Shown here: positions 28,144 to 36,364 of the stretch, one piece after another
Layout: each line of letters begins with the position of its first letter
Numbering within the stretch: position 1 is the stretch's first letter
Assembly (NCBI GenBank): GCA_963735885.1
Contig: CAVTMP010000004.1
Coordinates: 930,001-994,000, forward strand
DNA: 64,000 nt
Direction of reading: 5' to 3'
From: JBBSBL01 sp963735885
GTDB lineage: Bacteria; Actinomycetota; Thermoleophilia; Solirubrobacterales; Solirubrobacteraceae
Position numbers and translations under genes: made by a program
The notes under the pieces: model-generated
Databases searched by the model: none
Seen by the model: the letters and a program-made list of their open reading frames with translations, nothing else
Told to the model about the DNA's origin: nothing

Positions 28144-28956
28144 TCAGGCACCCGAGAACCGGGCGGGACGCTTCTCGATGAACGCGACGACGCCTTCGGC
28201 GAAGTCGGCGGTGGTCGCCTGCTCCTGCTGGATCTCGGCCTCGAGGGCCAGCTGCTCGTCCATGCCGGCGTAGGCGCGCGCGTTGAGCTGGCGCTTCGTG
28301 CCGGCGTAGGAGCGGGTGGGGCCGGCGGCGAGCTTCGCCATCAGCTCGGCGACGCCGGCGTCGAAGCCGTCGTCGGGCAGCACGCGGTTGGCCAGCCCCC
28401 ACTCGAGCGCGCGGGCGGCGGGCACCCGCTCGCCGAGCAGCGACATCTCCATCGCCCGGGAGAACCCGGCCCGCGCGGGGACGAAGACCGAGGACCCCCC
28501 GTCGGGCACGAGCCCGATGTTCACGAAGGCGAGCAGGAAGTACGCCGACTCCGCCGCGACGACGAGGTCGGCCGCGAGCGCCAGCGAGCACCCGATGCCC
28601 ACCGCGGGACCGTGAACGGCGGCGACGACCGGCTTCGGCATGCGCCGGATCCCGGTGATGATCGGGTGGTAGCGCTCCGTGAGCGTCGTGTGGACGTCCG
28701 GATGGCCCGCCGGCGTCGGGTCGAAGCCCTGCTTGAGGTCGGCGCCGGAGGAGAAGCCGCGCCCGGCGCCGCGGATCTCCACCGCGCGGAGGGCCGGGTC
28801 GCCGGCCACCCGCTCGACGGCCGCCAGGAGGTCCACGCCGAACTGCTTGTTCCACGCGTTCATCGTCTCGGGCCGGTTGAGCTCGATCCGCGCGGCGCCC
28901 TCGTGCACGAGGAGGTTGACGGTGTCGTAGGCGTGGAGCAGCGCGTGGTCGGTCAT
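28144..28956 (-). CDS. Enoyl-CoA hydratase/isomerase
   Basis: 270 residues with both crotonase oxyanion loops: EIRGAGRGFSSGADLKQGFD (about 60-79) and AAVHGPAVGIGCSLALAADL, then NIGLVPDGGSSVFVPARAG. It probably hydrates 2-enoyl-CoA in beta-oxidation. TAGGGT (28965-28970) lies eight bases before the ATG. Downstream of it on the opposite side lies ctaC2, transcribed the same way; no functional link is evident. Confidence 0.9.
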   Translation of the reverse strand: MTDHALLHAYDTVNLLVHEGAARIELNRPETMNAWNKQFGVDLLAAVERVAGDPALRAVEIRGAGRGFSSGADLKQGFDPTPAGHPDVHTTLTERYHPIITGIRRMPKPVVAAVHGPAVGIGCSLALAADLVVAAESAYFLLAFVNIGLVPDGGSSVFVPARAGFSRAMEMSLLGERVPAARALEWGLANRVLPDDGFDAGVAELMAKLAAGPTRSYAGTKRQLNARAYAGMDEQLALEAEIQQEQATTADFAEGVVAFIEKRPARFSGA

Positions 28957-28977
28957 GGGGGCGGACCCTACCCGGGT

Positions 28978-29949
28978 CTACGGGAGCAGCCCCGTCTCGC
29001 GGAACCACGCCTCCGTGCGGCGCATGCCCTCCTCGAGGTCGACCGCCGGCTCCCAGCCGAGCACCTCGCGCGCGAGCGCGTTCGGGTAGGCCGCGCGCCG
29101 GTCGACGAAGGTCATCGCGGTTCGCGAGACGGCCGGCGGGCGGCCGGTCGCCCGCGCGCCCAGCTCGAGCGCGAGCGCGCCGAGCGCGACGAGCGCGCGC
29201 GGCGCGGTCGGGACCCGGTCGCGGCCGAGCATCCGCGCGTAGTGGCCGGCGAACTCCGCCGCGGTGACGGCGTGGCCGTCCCACGCCGTGAACGCCCGGC
29301 CGGCGGCCCCGGGATGGTCGAGCGCCCGGACGATGCAGTCGACCAGGTCGTCGACGTAGACCGGGGTCATGAGGCCCTCGCCGCGGCCGGGCAGGACGAA
29401 CACCCCCGACTTCAGCGCCTCGAGCGGGCGGACCGCCCAGGGGATCGAGCCGGGCCCGTACACGTCGCCGGGGCGCACGACCGCGGCGCCGGCCCGCCGC
29501 GCGAGGACGTCCGAGGCCGCCTTGGTGTCCACGTACGGGACGCCGCAGGCCCGCGGCTCCGCGTCCTCGTCGAGGTCCCGGGGGAACTCGTAGCCCCACG
29601 CGGCCACCGAGGAGACGTGCACGACGCGGGCCTCGCCGGCCGCGGCGAGGACGTTGCGTGTCCCGCGCACGTTGACCCGCACGTGGTCGGCCATCGACCC
29701 CTGGTCGGAGACGATGGCCGCGGCGTGGACGACCCCGTCGCGCCCCCCGAGCGCGCCGGCGAGCGCGCGAGGGTCGGTGACGTCCACGGCGCGGAACTCC
29801 GCGCCGGCCTCGGCGACGCGCGCGGCGGCCTGCGGCGCGATGTCGAGGCCGAGGACCTCACGTCCCTCGCCGGTCAGCCGGGCGCAGAGCGCGGCGCCGA
29901 TGAACCCCCCGGCACCGGTCACCGCGAGGCTGCGAGGAGCGACGGCCAC
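28978..29949 (-). CDS. NAD-dependent epimerase/dehydratase family protein
   Basis: 323 residues, extended SDR with the Rossmann glycine motif SLAVTGAGGFIGAALCARL near the N-terminus. The catalytic site appears as VSSVAAWGYEF (Ser) with YVDTKAASD as YxxxK, and DPRALAGALGGRDGVVHAAA is typical of the group. Possible substrates are nucleotide sugars, sterol-like compounds or hopanoid precursors; it cannot be decided. GTG 29949 gives VAVAPRSLAVTG. It ends 22 bases before the hydratase start and may share its mRNA. Confidence 0.85.
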   Translation of the reverse strand: MAVAPRSLAVTGAGGFIGAALCARLTGEGREVLGLDIAPQAAARVAEAGAEFRAVDVTDPRALAGALGGRDGVVHAAAIVSDQGSMADHVRVNVRGTRNVLAAAGEARVVHVSSVAAWGYEFPRDLDEDAEPRACGVPYVDTKAASDVLARRAGAAVVRPGDVYGPGSIPWAVRPLEALKSGVFVLPGRGEGLMTPVYVDDLVDCIVRALDHPGAAGRAFTAWDGHAVTAAEFAGHYARMLGRDRVPTAPRALVALGALALELGARATGRPPAVSRTAMTFVDRRAAYPNALAREVLGWEPAVDLEEGMRRTEAWFRETGLLP

Positions 29950-30024
29950 GCCCCGGAGTTCTACACGCCGACCGGCCCCGCTCGGGCCCCGAAGGCGCGG
30001 AAGGGCGCCGTTAGACTCGGCGCC

Positions 30025-30972
30025 TTGCGACGCTCGTCGGCCATTCGCGCGACCGCCTGGGTCGTGGTCGCCGCGGGGGTCGCGGCGCCCCTGGTCCGTC
30101 GCCGGGTGCGGCTGCCGGCGCCGGCGGTGATCGGCACGGCCGCCGCGGCGCCGGTCGCGCTGAGCGTGGTCGTCCCGCGCACGCGGGCGCGGGACATCGC
30201 GCTGTGCCTGCTGCAGATGTGGGCCTACGTCGCCGCCTACGAGATGCCGGCCGACGATCCCGAGGCGCTCGAGCGGCGGGTGCACATCGACTACCCGGTG
30301 CGGATCGACCGCGCGCTCGGCCTCGGCGTCCCGCCGACGCTCCGCCTCCAGCGCCTGTTCGCCCACCCGGACCGGATCCGCCGCTACGAGAAGGTGCTGG
30401 CGTGGTCGCACTGGGTCTGGTTCGCGGTGCCCCACACCACGGTCGTGTACCTGCTGCTCTTCCACCGTGAGCGCTTCCCGCGCGCCGCCGCGCAGACGTA
30501 CGCGGTGTTCGATCTCGGGGCGCTCGTGTACTGGGCGCTGCCGACCGCGCCGCCCTGGTACGCGGCCGAGCGCGGGCGGATGGAGGACGGGCAGACGCCG
30601 CGCGTGCGGCGGATGATGATCGAGTATGGACACCAGTTCTGGCGGGACCGCTGGGGGCCGCTCTACGCTCTGTTCGGAGGGAACCCGCTCGCCGCCATGC
30701 CGTCGATCCACTTCGCCACCTCGGTGATGGCCGCGCGCCTGCTGAGCGAGACCGGCCCGGTCGCCGGTGCGATCGGCTGGGCCTACGCCGGGACGCTCGG
30801 CACCGCGCTCGTCTACCTCGGCGAGCACTACGTCATCGATCTCCTCGCCGGCGTCGCGCTGACCGAGGGCGTCCGCGCCGCGGCGCCGCGCGCCACCCCG
30901 GCCTTCGCGGCCGTCTCGCGCCGGATCGGAGCCCTCGAGCGGCGCGCCCGCCCCGCGGAGTCGATCGCCTAG
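30025..30972 (+). CDS. PAP2-superfamily membrane phosphatase-like protein
   Basis: 315 residues with several membrane helices. The C-terminal part has NPLAAMPSIHFATSVMAARL and YLGEHYVIDLLAGVAL, the two conserved PAP2 phosphatase motifs (SxxxHxT-like and the GxxxHxxxDxxxG type, Asp present). Such enzymes act on inositol-phosphate lipids or transfer polar heads. TAGACT (30012-30017) lies seven bases before the TTG start, supporting a leaderless transcript. The next gene, a YbhN-like protein, starts five bases after its stop, so they form a lipid-related pair. Confidence 0.82.
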   Translation: MRRSSAIRATAWVVVAAGVAAPLVRRRVRLPAPAVIGTAAAAPVALSVVVPRTRARDIALCLLQMWAYVAAYEMPADDPEALERRVHIDYPVRIDRALGLGVPPTLRLQRLFAHPDRIRRYEKVLAWSHWVWFAVPHTTVVYLLLFHRERFPRAAAQTYAVFDLGALVYWALPTAPPWYAAERGRMEDGQTPRVRRMMIEYGHQFWRDRWGPLYALFGGNPLAAMPSIHFATSVMAARLLSETGPVAGAIGWAYAGTLGTALVYLGEHYVIDLLAGVALTEGVRAAAPRATPAFAAVSRRIGALERRARPAESIA

Positions 30973-30976
30973 CCCG

Positions 30977-32095
30977 ATGGCGGACGAGGTCCTCGCCGCG
31001 CGCCAGCCCGCCCCCGTCGCGGAGGCCAACCCGGCGACGCCGCAGCTGGACGACGAAGAGGAGATGCCGCAGGTCGTCTTCACGCCGCGCAGCGTGCTCG
31101 TGTTCGTGCTCTTCGTCCTCGCGGCGATCGCCTTCCTCTACTTCGTGCTGCCGCGGATCGGCGGCCTCGACGACACGTGGGCCCGCATCCGCAACGGCGA
31201 CTCGGCGTGGCTCGTCGCGGCGGCGCTGTTCGAGGTGTGCTCGTACCTCAGCTACGTCGTGCTGTTCCGCACGGTCTGCGTCGACGCCGGGTCGCCGATC
31301 GGCCTGCGCGAGAGCTACCAGATCAGCCTGGCCGGGGTCGCCGCCACGCGCCTGTTCGCCGCCGCCGGCGCGGGTGGCATCGCGGTGACCGCGTGGGCGC
31401 TGCGGCGCTCGGGGATGGAGCCGCGCCTGGTCGCCTGCCGAATGGTGGCCTTCATGGTGATCCTCTACGGGGTGTTCATGGGCACCCTGGTGGTCGGCGG
31501 CCTGGGGCTCAACTCCGGCGCGCTGCCGGGTGGCACCTCGTTCGCCTTCACCACCGTGCCGGCGCTGTTCGGCGGGGCGGTCATCCTGATCTTCCTCGCG
31601 ATGTCGCTGCTCCCGAGCGACTTCGAGCGCCGGCTGCGCGACTGGTCGCACGGCCGGGGCCGCTTCGCCTCCCTGGCCGGGCGGCTGGCCACCGCGCCGG
31701 CCGCGGTGGCCACCGGCACGCGCACCGCGCTGCGCCTGACCCGCGAGCGGCGGCGGGGGCTGCTCGGGGCGATCGGGTGGTGGTACTTCGACATCGCCGT
31801 CCTGTGGGCGTGCTTCCACGCCTTCGGGCTCGCGCCCCCGTTCGCCGTCGTGGTGATGGCGTACTTCATCGGCCAGCTCGGCAACGTCCTCCCGCTCCCG
31901 GGCGGGGTCGGCGGGGTGGAGGGCGCGATGGTCGGGGCGTTCGTCGGCTTCGGGGTCGACGCGGGGCTCGCGCTGGTGGCCGTCCTGACCTATCGTGCCT
32001 TCGCGTTCTGGCTCCCCACGATCCCCGGGGGGATCGCCTACCTCCAGCTGCGCAAGACGGTCCAGCGCTGGAAGCTCGCCCGCGTGGCGGCGTAG
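30977..32095 (+). CDS. YbhN/LPG-synthase-TM family membrane protein
   Basis: 372 residues with a 40-residue acidic cytoplasmic start, then about eight hydrophobic segments (VLVFVLFVLAAIAFLYFVLP, MVAFMVILYGVFMGTLVVGG and others). The family signature GNVLPLPGGVGGVEGAMVGA is near residue 300, followed by YRAFAFWLPTIPGGIAY. Proteins of this group (UPF0104, MprF-like flippase domain) move lipids or lipid-linked intermediates; the substrate is unknown. It probably shares a transcript with the PAP2 gene. Confidence 0.87.
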   Translation: MADEVLAARQPAPVAEANPATPQLDDEEEMPQVVFTPRSVLVFVLFVLAAIAFLYFVLPRIGGLDDTWARIRNGDSAWLVAAALFEVCSYLSYVVLFRTVCVDAGSPIGLRESYQISLAGVAATRLFAAAGAGGIAVTAWALRRSGMEPRLVACRMVAFMVILYGVFMGTLVVGGLGLNSGALPGGTSFAFTTVPALFGGAVILIFLAMSLLPSDFERRLRDWSHGRGRFASLAGRLATAPAAVATGTRTALRLTRERRRGLLGAIGWWYFDIAVLWACFHAFGLAPPFAVVVMAYFIGQLGNVLPLPGGVGGVEGAMVGAFVGFGVDAGLALVAVLTYRAFAFWLPTIPGGIAYLQLRKTVQRWKLARVAA

Positions 32096-32098
32096 CAC

Positions 32099-32104
32099 TA
32101 TACT
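32099..32104 (+). promoter_or_regulatory. -10 element of trxB, leaderless start
   Basis: TATACT is an excellent -10 hexamer lying seven bases before GTG 32112. That GTG is in frame with the more obvious ATG at 32154. This decides in favour of the longer trxB start. No clear -35 box. Confidence 0.55.
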
Positions 32105-32111
32105 TTCTGAA

Positions 32112-33131
32112 GTGAGGGCGGGGAGGACCGAGGAACCGGACGCGGCGGAGGACATGGCCGACATCGAGAACATCGTGATCATCGGAAGCGGGCCGGCGGG
32201 CTACACCGCCGCGCTCTACACCGGCCGCGCGGACCTCGCGCCGCTCGTCGCCGAGGGCTTCGCCTGGGGCGGCCTGCTCCAGCAGACCACGGACGTCGAG
32301 AACTTCCCGGGTTACCCGGGCGGGGTCATGGGCCCCGAGATGATGCAACAGCTGCGCGACCAGGCCGAGCGGTTCGGGGCGCGCCTGGTGACCGACGACG
32401 CGACCGCGCTCGAGCTCGCCTCCGGGCCCGGCGGCGTGCATCGCGTGACGATCGGCGACGAGGTGCACGCGACCCGCGCCGTCATCCTCGCGATGGGCGC
32501 GCAGCACAAGAAGATCGGCGCCCCGGGGGAGGACGCGCTCGCCGGCCGTGGCGTGTCGTACTGCGCGACGTGCGACGCCGCGTTCTTCAAGGACGCGGAC
32601 ACCCTCATCGTCGGCGGGGGCGACTCCGCCATGGAGGAGGCCATCTTCCTCGCGAAGTTCGCGCGGTCGGTGACGATCCTCAATCGCCGCGCCGAGTTCC
32701 GCGCCTCGGCGATCATGCTCGACCGCGCCCGCGCCGCGGACAACATCCGCTGGATGACGCCGTTCGTCGTGGAGGAGTTCGTGGCGGGGGAGAACGGCGC
32801 GCTCGCGCACGCCCGGGTGCGGCACGTCGAGACCGGCGAGACCCGGGAGGTCCGGGCCGGCGGAGCCTTCGTCGCGATCGGTCACGAGCCGCAGTCCGGG
32901 CTCGTCCGCGGCGCGGTCGACACCGACGAGAACGGCTACGTCCTCACCGACGGGCGCTCGACGCGAACCAGCGTGCCCGGCGTCTTCGCGGCCGGCGACC
33001 TCGTCGACCACACCTACCGCCAGGCGGTCACGGCCGCGGGGTCCGGCTGCCAGGCCGCGCTCGACGCCGAGTGGTACCTGCGCGACACGCCGCTCGCCGC
33101 CGATGCGGCCGGCGCGGCCGCCTCCGCGTAG
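32112..33131 (+). CDS. trxB: Thioredoxin reductase
   Basis: A FAD/NADPH flavoenzyme that keeps thioredoxin reduced. FAD-binding IIGSGPAGYTAALYTGRADL, the redox site GVSYCATCDAAFFKD (CATC), NADPH-binding VGGGDSAMEEAIFLAKFA, and the C-terminal FAD motif VPGVFAAGDLVDHTYRQAVT are all present. 339 residues from GTG 32112, or 325 from ATG 32154. The longer form adds VRAGRTEEPDAAED. There is no thioredoxin gene beside it in the window. Confidence 0.96.
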   Translation: MRAGRTEEPDAAEDMADIENIVIIGSGPAGYTAALYTGRADLAPLVAEGFAWGGLLQQTTDVENFPGYPGGVMGPEMMQQLRDQAERFGARLVTDDATALELASGPGGVHRVTIGDEVHATRAVILAMGAQHKKIGAPGEDALAGRGVSYCATCDAAFFKDADTLIVGGGDSAMEEAIFLAKFARSVTILNRRAEFRASAIMLDRARAADNIRWMTPFVVEEFVAGENGALAHARVRHVETGETREVRAGGAFVAIGHEPQSGLVRGAVDTDENGYVLTDGRSTRTSVPGVFAAGDLVDHTYRQAVTAAGSGCQAALDAEWYLRDTPLAADAAGAAASA

Positions 33132-33190
33132 CCCGCCCGCGCCCCGGAGCATCGGGTCCCGGGCCGTCCGTCCCGCGGTGCGGGCCGGCG

Positions 33191-33234
33191 TAGGCTGCGC
33201 CGGGAAGGGACGGCGCCACGTCGGCGTCCTTCCC
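33191..33234 (+). promoter_or_regulatory. Candidate promoter and leader hairpin
   Basis: TAGGCT (33191-33196) is followed by an inverted repeat, GGGAAGG (33202-33208) with CCTTCCC (33228-33234). The leader hairpin would lie at the very 5' end of a roughly 60-base untranslated region before the secreted-repeat gene, possibly stabilising the mRNA. Inferred from sequence only. Confidence 0.3.
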
Positions 33235-33263
33235 TGCAGAGCCCTCGGCCGAAAGGATCGCCC

Positions 33264-33716
33264 GTGTCGACCATCGCCTCCCGTCGCGCCCGCCTCGCGC
33301 TCACCGCGCTCACGCTCGCGGCCCTGCTCGGTGCCGCGGTCGCCCTGCCGGCCGCCGCGCGCCGCAAGGCGAAGCCGAAGACGGTCACCGTGCTGAAGGC
33401 GCGCAAGATCGGGAAGCGGACGCTGCTCACCACGCCCCGGGGCTTCACGGTCTACTACCTGACGGGCGACCGCAAGGGCGAGGGGTGCGCCGGAACCTGT
33501 CTCGGCGTGTGGCCGGTGGTGGGCGCGCCGGCGAAGGGCCGGCTCGTCGGCGGCCGCGGCGTGCGCGGGAAGATCGGCGTCGTGCGGCGTGCCGACCACC
33601 GGCGGCAGCTCACCTTCCGCGGGAAGCCGCTCTACACCTACCGCCCCGACGCCGCGCCCGGGCAGGCGAAGGGCGACGGCGTCGGCGGCGTGTGGTTCGC
33701 GCTCAAGGCCTCGTGA
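33264..33716 (+). CDS. Exported protein with COG4315/Lipoprotein_15-type repeats
   Basis: 150 residues from GTG with a signal peptide ending LPAAARR. The mature part has the paired motifs of secreted-repeat proteins: GFTVYYLTGDRKGEGCAGTC with LGVWPVV, and RRQLTFRGKPLYTYRPDAAP with GDGVGGVWFALK. Such proteins are frequent in soil actinomycetes; the molecular role is unknown, although the Cys pair and Trp-Pro motif are conserved. No lipobox is seen here. It converges on the alcohol dehydrogenase gene. Confidence 0.8.
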   Translation: MSTIASRRARLALTALTLAALLGAAVALPAAARRKAKPKTVTVLKARKIGKRTLLTTPRGFTVYYLTGDRKGEGCAGTCLGVWPVVGAPAKGRLVGGRGVRGKIGVVRRADHRRQLTFRGKPLYTYRPDAAPGQAKGDGVGGVWFALKAS

Positions 33717-33752
33717 GCCCGGGCGCGCCGCGCGGAGGAGATCCGCCGAAGG

Positions 33753-34787
33753 TCAGGGCGTGAGGACGATCTTCAGCGCCTCGCGGTTGGCGTAGGCGGC
33801 GTAGGCCTCGGGCGCGGCGTCGAGCGGCATGTGCCGGGTGACGAGCGGCGCGGGGTCGAGCACGCCCGCGTCGAGCATCGCGAGCACCGGGTCGACGTGG
33901 GCGATGACGTTCGCCTGGCCCGTGCGCAGGGTGAGGCCCTTGATCCACACGAGCCCCATGTGGACCTCCTGTCGCTCGGCGTAGACGCCGACGACCGACA
34001 CCGCCCCGGCGTTGCGGGCCAGGCGGATCGCGAGCTCGAGCGCCCGCGGGTCGCCCACGGCGTCGATCGCGAGGTCGACCCCGCGGCCGGCGGTGACCTC
34101 GCGCGCGGCCGCGCGCGGGTCCCCGTCGGTGAGGTGGACGGCGGTCGCGCCGAAGCGCTCGGCCATCGCGAGGCGGTCGGCGACGGTGTCCACGGCGATC
34201 ACGTGCGCCGCCCCGGCGGCCCGGGCGACCTGCACCGCGCAGAGGCCGACCGGGCCGAGGCCGAGCACGGCCACGCTGTCCCCGGCGCGCACGCCGCCGG
34301 CGATCACCGCGTGGTAGGCCGTGCCCATCACGTCGCCGGCGAACAGCGCGACGTCGGCGGACATGCCCTCGGGCACGCGGCGCAGCGCGAGGTTCGCGTG
34401 GGGGACGAGCAGGCGCTCGGCCTGGGCCCCCGGCAGGTCGCCGAGCGTCGCGCCGTGGCCGAAGGTGCGGCCGGACTCGCAGCGGTGGTACTCGCCGCGG
34501 AGGCAGAAGAAGCAGGTCCCGCAGGCGACCTGGAACGTGCCGAGCACGCGGTCCCCGACCGCGACCCGGGTGACCGCGTCGCCGGCGGCGAGGACGGTGC
34601 CGACGTACTCGTGGCCGATCGTGAAGCCGGGCTCGATCGCGATGCGCCCGTGGTAGATGTGGAGGTCGGAGCCGCAGACCCCCGTGGCCTCGACGGCGAC
34701 GATCGCGTCATCGGGCGCCGCGAGCTCCGGCTCGGGCCGCTCCTCGACGCGGATCTCGCCGGGCGCCTGGAAGGTGACGGCGCGCAT
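33753..34787 (-). CDS. Zinc-dependent alcohol dehydrogenase (MDR family)
   Basis: 344 residues. Catalytic zinc site GVCGSDLHIYHGR and GHEYVGTVLAAGD, structural zinc cysteines in CGTCFFCLRGEYHRC, and NAD-binding VAVLGLGPVGLCAVQVARAA are all intact. Sequence resembles threonine/formaldehyde-type and secondary alcohol dehydrogenases; the substrate is unknown. It lies downstream of the wax-ester synthase/DGAT gene in the same direction, so fatty alcohol turnover is one possibility, no more than a guess. Confidence 0.9.
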   Translation of the reverse strand: MRAVTFQAPGEIRVEERPEPELAAPDDAIVAVEATGVCGSDLHIYHGRIAIEPGFTIGHEYVGTVLAAGDAVTRVAVGDRVLGTFQVACGTCFFCLRGEYHRCESGRTFGHGATLGDLPGAQAERLLVPHANLALRRVPEGMSADVALFAGDVMGTAYHAVIAGGVRAGDSVAVLGLGPVGLCAVQVARAAGAAHVIAVDTVADRLAMAERFGATAVHLTDGDPRAAAREVTAGRGVDLAIDAVGDPRALELAIRLARNAGAVSVVGVYAERQEVHMGLVWIKGLTLRTGQANVIAHVDPVLAMLDAGVLDPAPLVTRHMPLDAAPEAYAAYANREALKIVLTP

Positions 34788-34942
34788 CAGAGGGTCGGCG
34801 CGACCGGCGGGGCGACGAGGGCGATCGGGGTCATGGCCGGTGATGATGACGGGCGCCCCGCGCGCCGGCGCTCCGGGTCGACCGGCACGGTCAGGCGAGT
34901 CCCCGATCGACGACCGCGAGGAGCTGCTCGTACCGGCGCGCG

Positions 34943-36355
34943 CTACGCCGTCGCCGGCTCGCGCCCGGCGGCCTCCAGCAGCTCGTCCGCCGCTGCGGTG
35001 ATGCCCTCGGCCACGAGGTCGAGGTCCGGGAGCGCGTCGAGGTCGCCGAGCAGGCCGAAGTTCAGCGCGCCGTTGTAGCTCATGATGGCGATGGCCAGCG
35101 CCCGCTCGCCCGCCAGGAACGGGATCGGGAAGAGCGCCTCGAGCTCGTGGCCGAGCAGGTAGATCGGGAGCTGGGGCCCCGGGATGTTCGTGACCAGCAG
35201 GTTGTAGAAGCGGTTGGAGAAGTTCATCCGCGAGGCCTGGGCGAGGATCGTCGGCGGCGCGAAGCCCTGCATGCCGGCGATGACCTCGGCCCCGAGCGCC
35301 TGCTTGCTCTCCTTCAGGCCGTCCATCGCCGTGCGCACGACCCGGAGCCGCTCGACCGGATCCTCGATGTACAGCGGCAGCGGCGCGAGGATCTGCGTGA
35401 GCTGGTTGCCGAGCTGGCCGCGCTGGTCCTCGGTGCGAACGGAGACCGGCACGCACGCGCGCAGCTCGAGCCCGTCGGTGCTCATGCCGCGCAGGCCGAG
35501 GAAGCCGCGCAGCGCCCCCGCCACCACCGCGAGCACGACGTCGTTCACCGTGCCGCCCAGCGCGTTCTTGATCGCCTTGAAGTCGGCCAGCGAGGCCCGC
35601 ACCGTCGCCAGCCGGCGGTGCGGGCCGATGGGGAGGTTGAACGGGGTCGGCGGCGGCGCGTTGAGGCCCGTCCAGGCGATCTCCCCGACGCCCTCGACCG
35701 CCGCGCGCACGGCGCCGAGCGCCCGCTGCGGGCGTGCGACCGCCCCGACCGTGTGTCCGGCGACCTCCACCGAGCGCTCCACCGCCCCCTGGGCCGCGGA
35801 GGCCAGCAGCAGGGCCCGGCTCGGCTCCGGCCGCGGCTGCCACTCCTCGTCGGGCTCCTCGTGGCGCGGCTCCGGGGCGAGGTCGAAGAGCGCCGTCATG
35901 AGGTCCACGCCCGAGATGCCGTCGACGAGCGCGTGATGGGTCTTCGTGATCAGCGCGAAGCGATCCTCGTCGAGGCCCTCGACCATCCAGATCTCCCACA
36001 GCGGCTTCGTGCGATCGAGCCGCTGCGCGTAGATCCGGGCGGCGAGGTTGCGCAGGCGGCCCTCGTCGCCGGGCGCGGGCAGGGCCGCGTGGCGCACGTG
36101 GTAGGCGAGGTTGAACCGCGGGTCGTCGACCCACACCGGCCGCCCGGACTCGAACGGCGGCCAGGCGAGCTTGTGGCGGTAGCGCGGGACGAGGTGGAGG
36201 CGGGAGCGGATGTGCTCCATGACCGCCTCGATCCGCGGCGGCGGGCCGGCGAAGGTCGCGATGCCGCCGATGTGCATGTGGGTCGCGTCGCCCTCCTGGG
36301 CCAGGAAGGCGGTGTCGACCGCGCTGAGGCGGTCCATGTGCTGCGGCTGGGCCAT
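34943..36355 (-). CDS. Wax ester synthase/diacylglycerol acyltransferase (WS/DGAT)
   Basis: 470 residues. The catalytic motif THHALVDGISGVDLM (HHxxxDG) is at about 139-153. PLWEIWMVEGL precedes it, and the C-terminal domain shows GTVNDVVLAVVAGALRGFL, VPVSVRTEDQRGQLGNQL and NFSNRFYNLLVTNIPGPQLP. The enzyme esterifies diacylglycerol or fatty alcohols with acyl-CoA, making storage lipid. TAAGGT (36362-36367) sits six bases before the ATG, overlapping the end of the upstream dehydrogenase gene. Confidence 0.93.
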   Translation of the reverse strand: MAQPQHMDRLSAVDTAFLAQEGDATHMHIGGIATFAGPPPRIEAVMEHIRSRLHLVPRYRHKLAWPPFESGRPVWVDDPRFNLAYHVRHAALPAPGDEGRLRNLAARIYAQRLDRTKPLWEIWMVEGLDEDRFALITKTHHALVDGISGVDLMTALFDLAPEPRHEEPDEEWQPRPEPSRALLLASAAQGAVERSVEVAGHTVGAVARPQRALGAVRAAVEGVGEIAWTGLNAPPPTPFNLPIGPHRRLATVRASLADFKAIKNALGGTVNDVVLAVVAGALRGFLGLRGMSTDGLELRACVPVSVRTEDQRGQLGNQLTQILAPLPLYIEDPVERLRVVRTAMDGLKESKQALGAEVIAGMQGFAPPTILAQASRMNFSNRFYNLLVTNIPGPQLPIYLLGHELEALFPIPFLAGERALAIAIMSYNGALNFGLLGDLDALPDLDLVAEGITAAADELLEAAGREPATA

Positions 36356-36364
36356 GCCGCGACC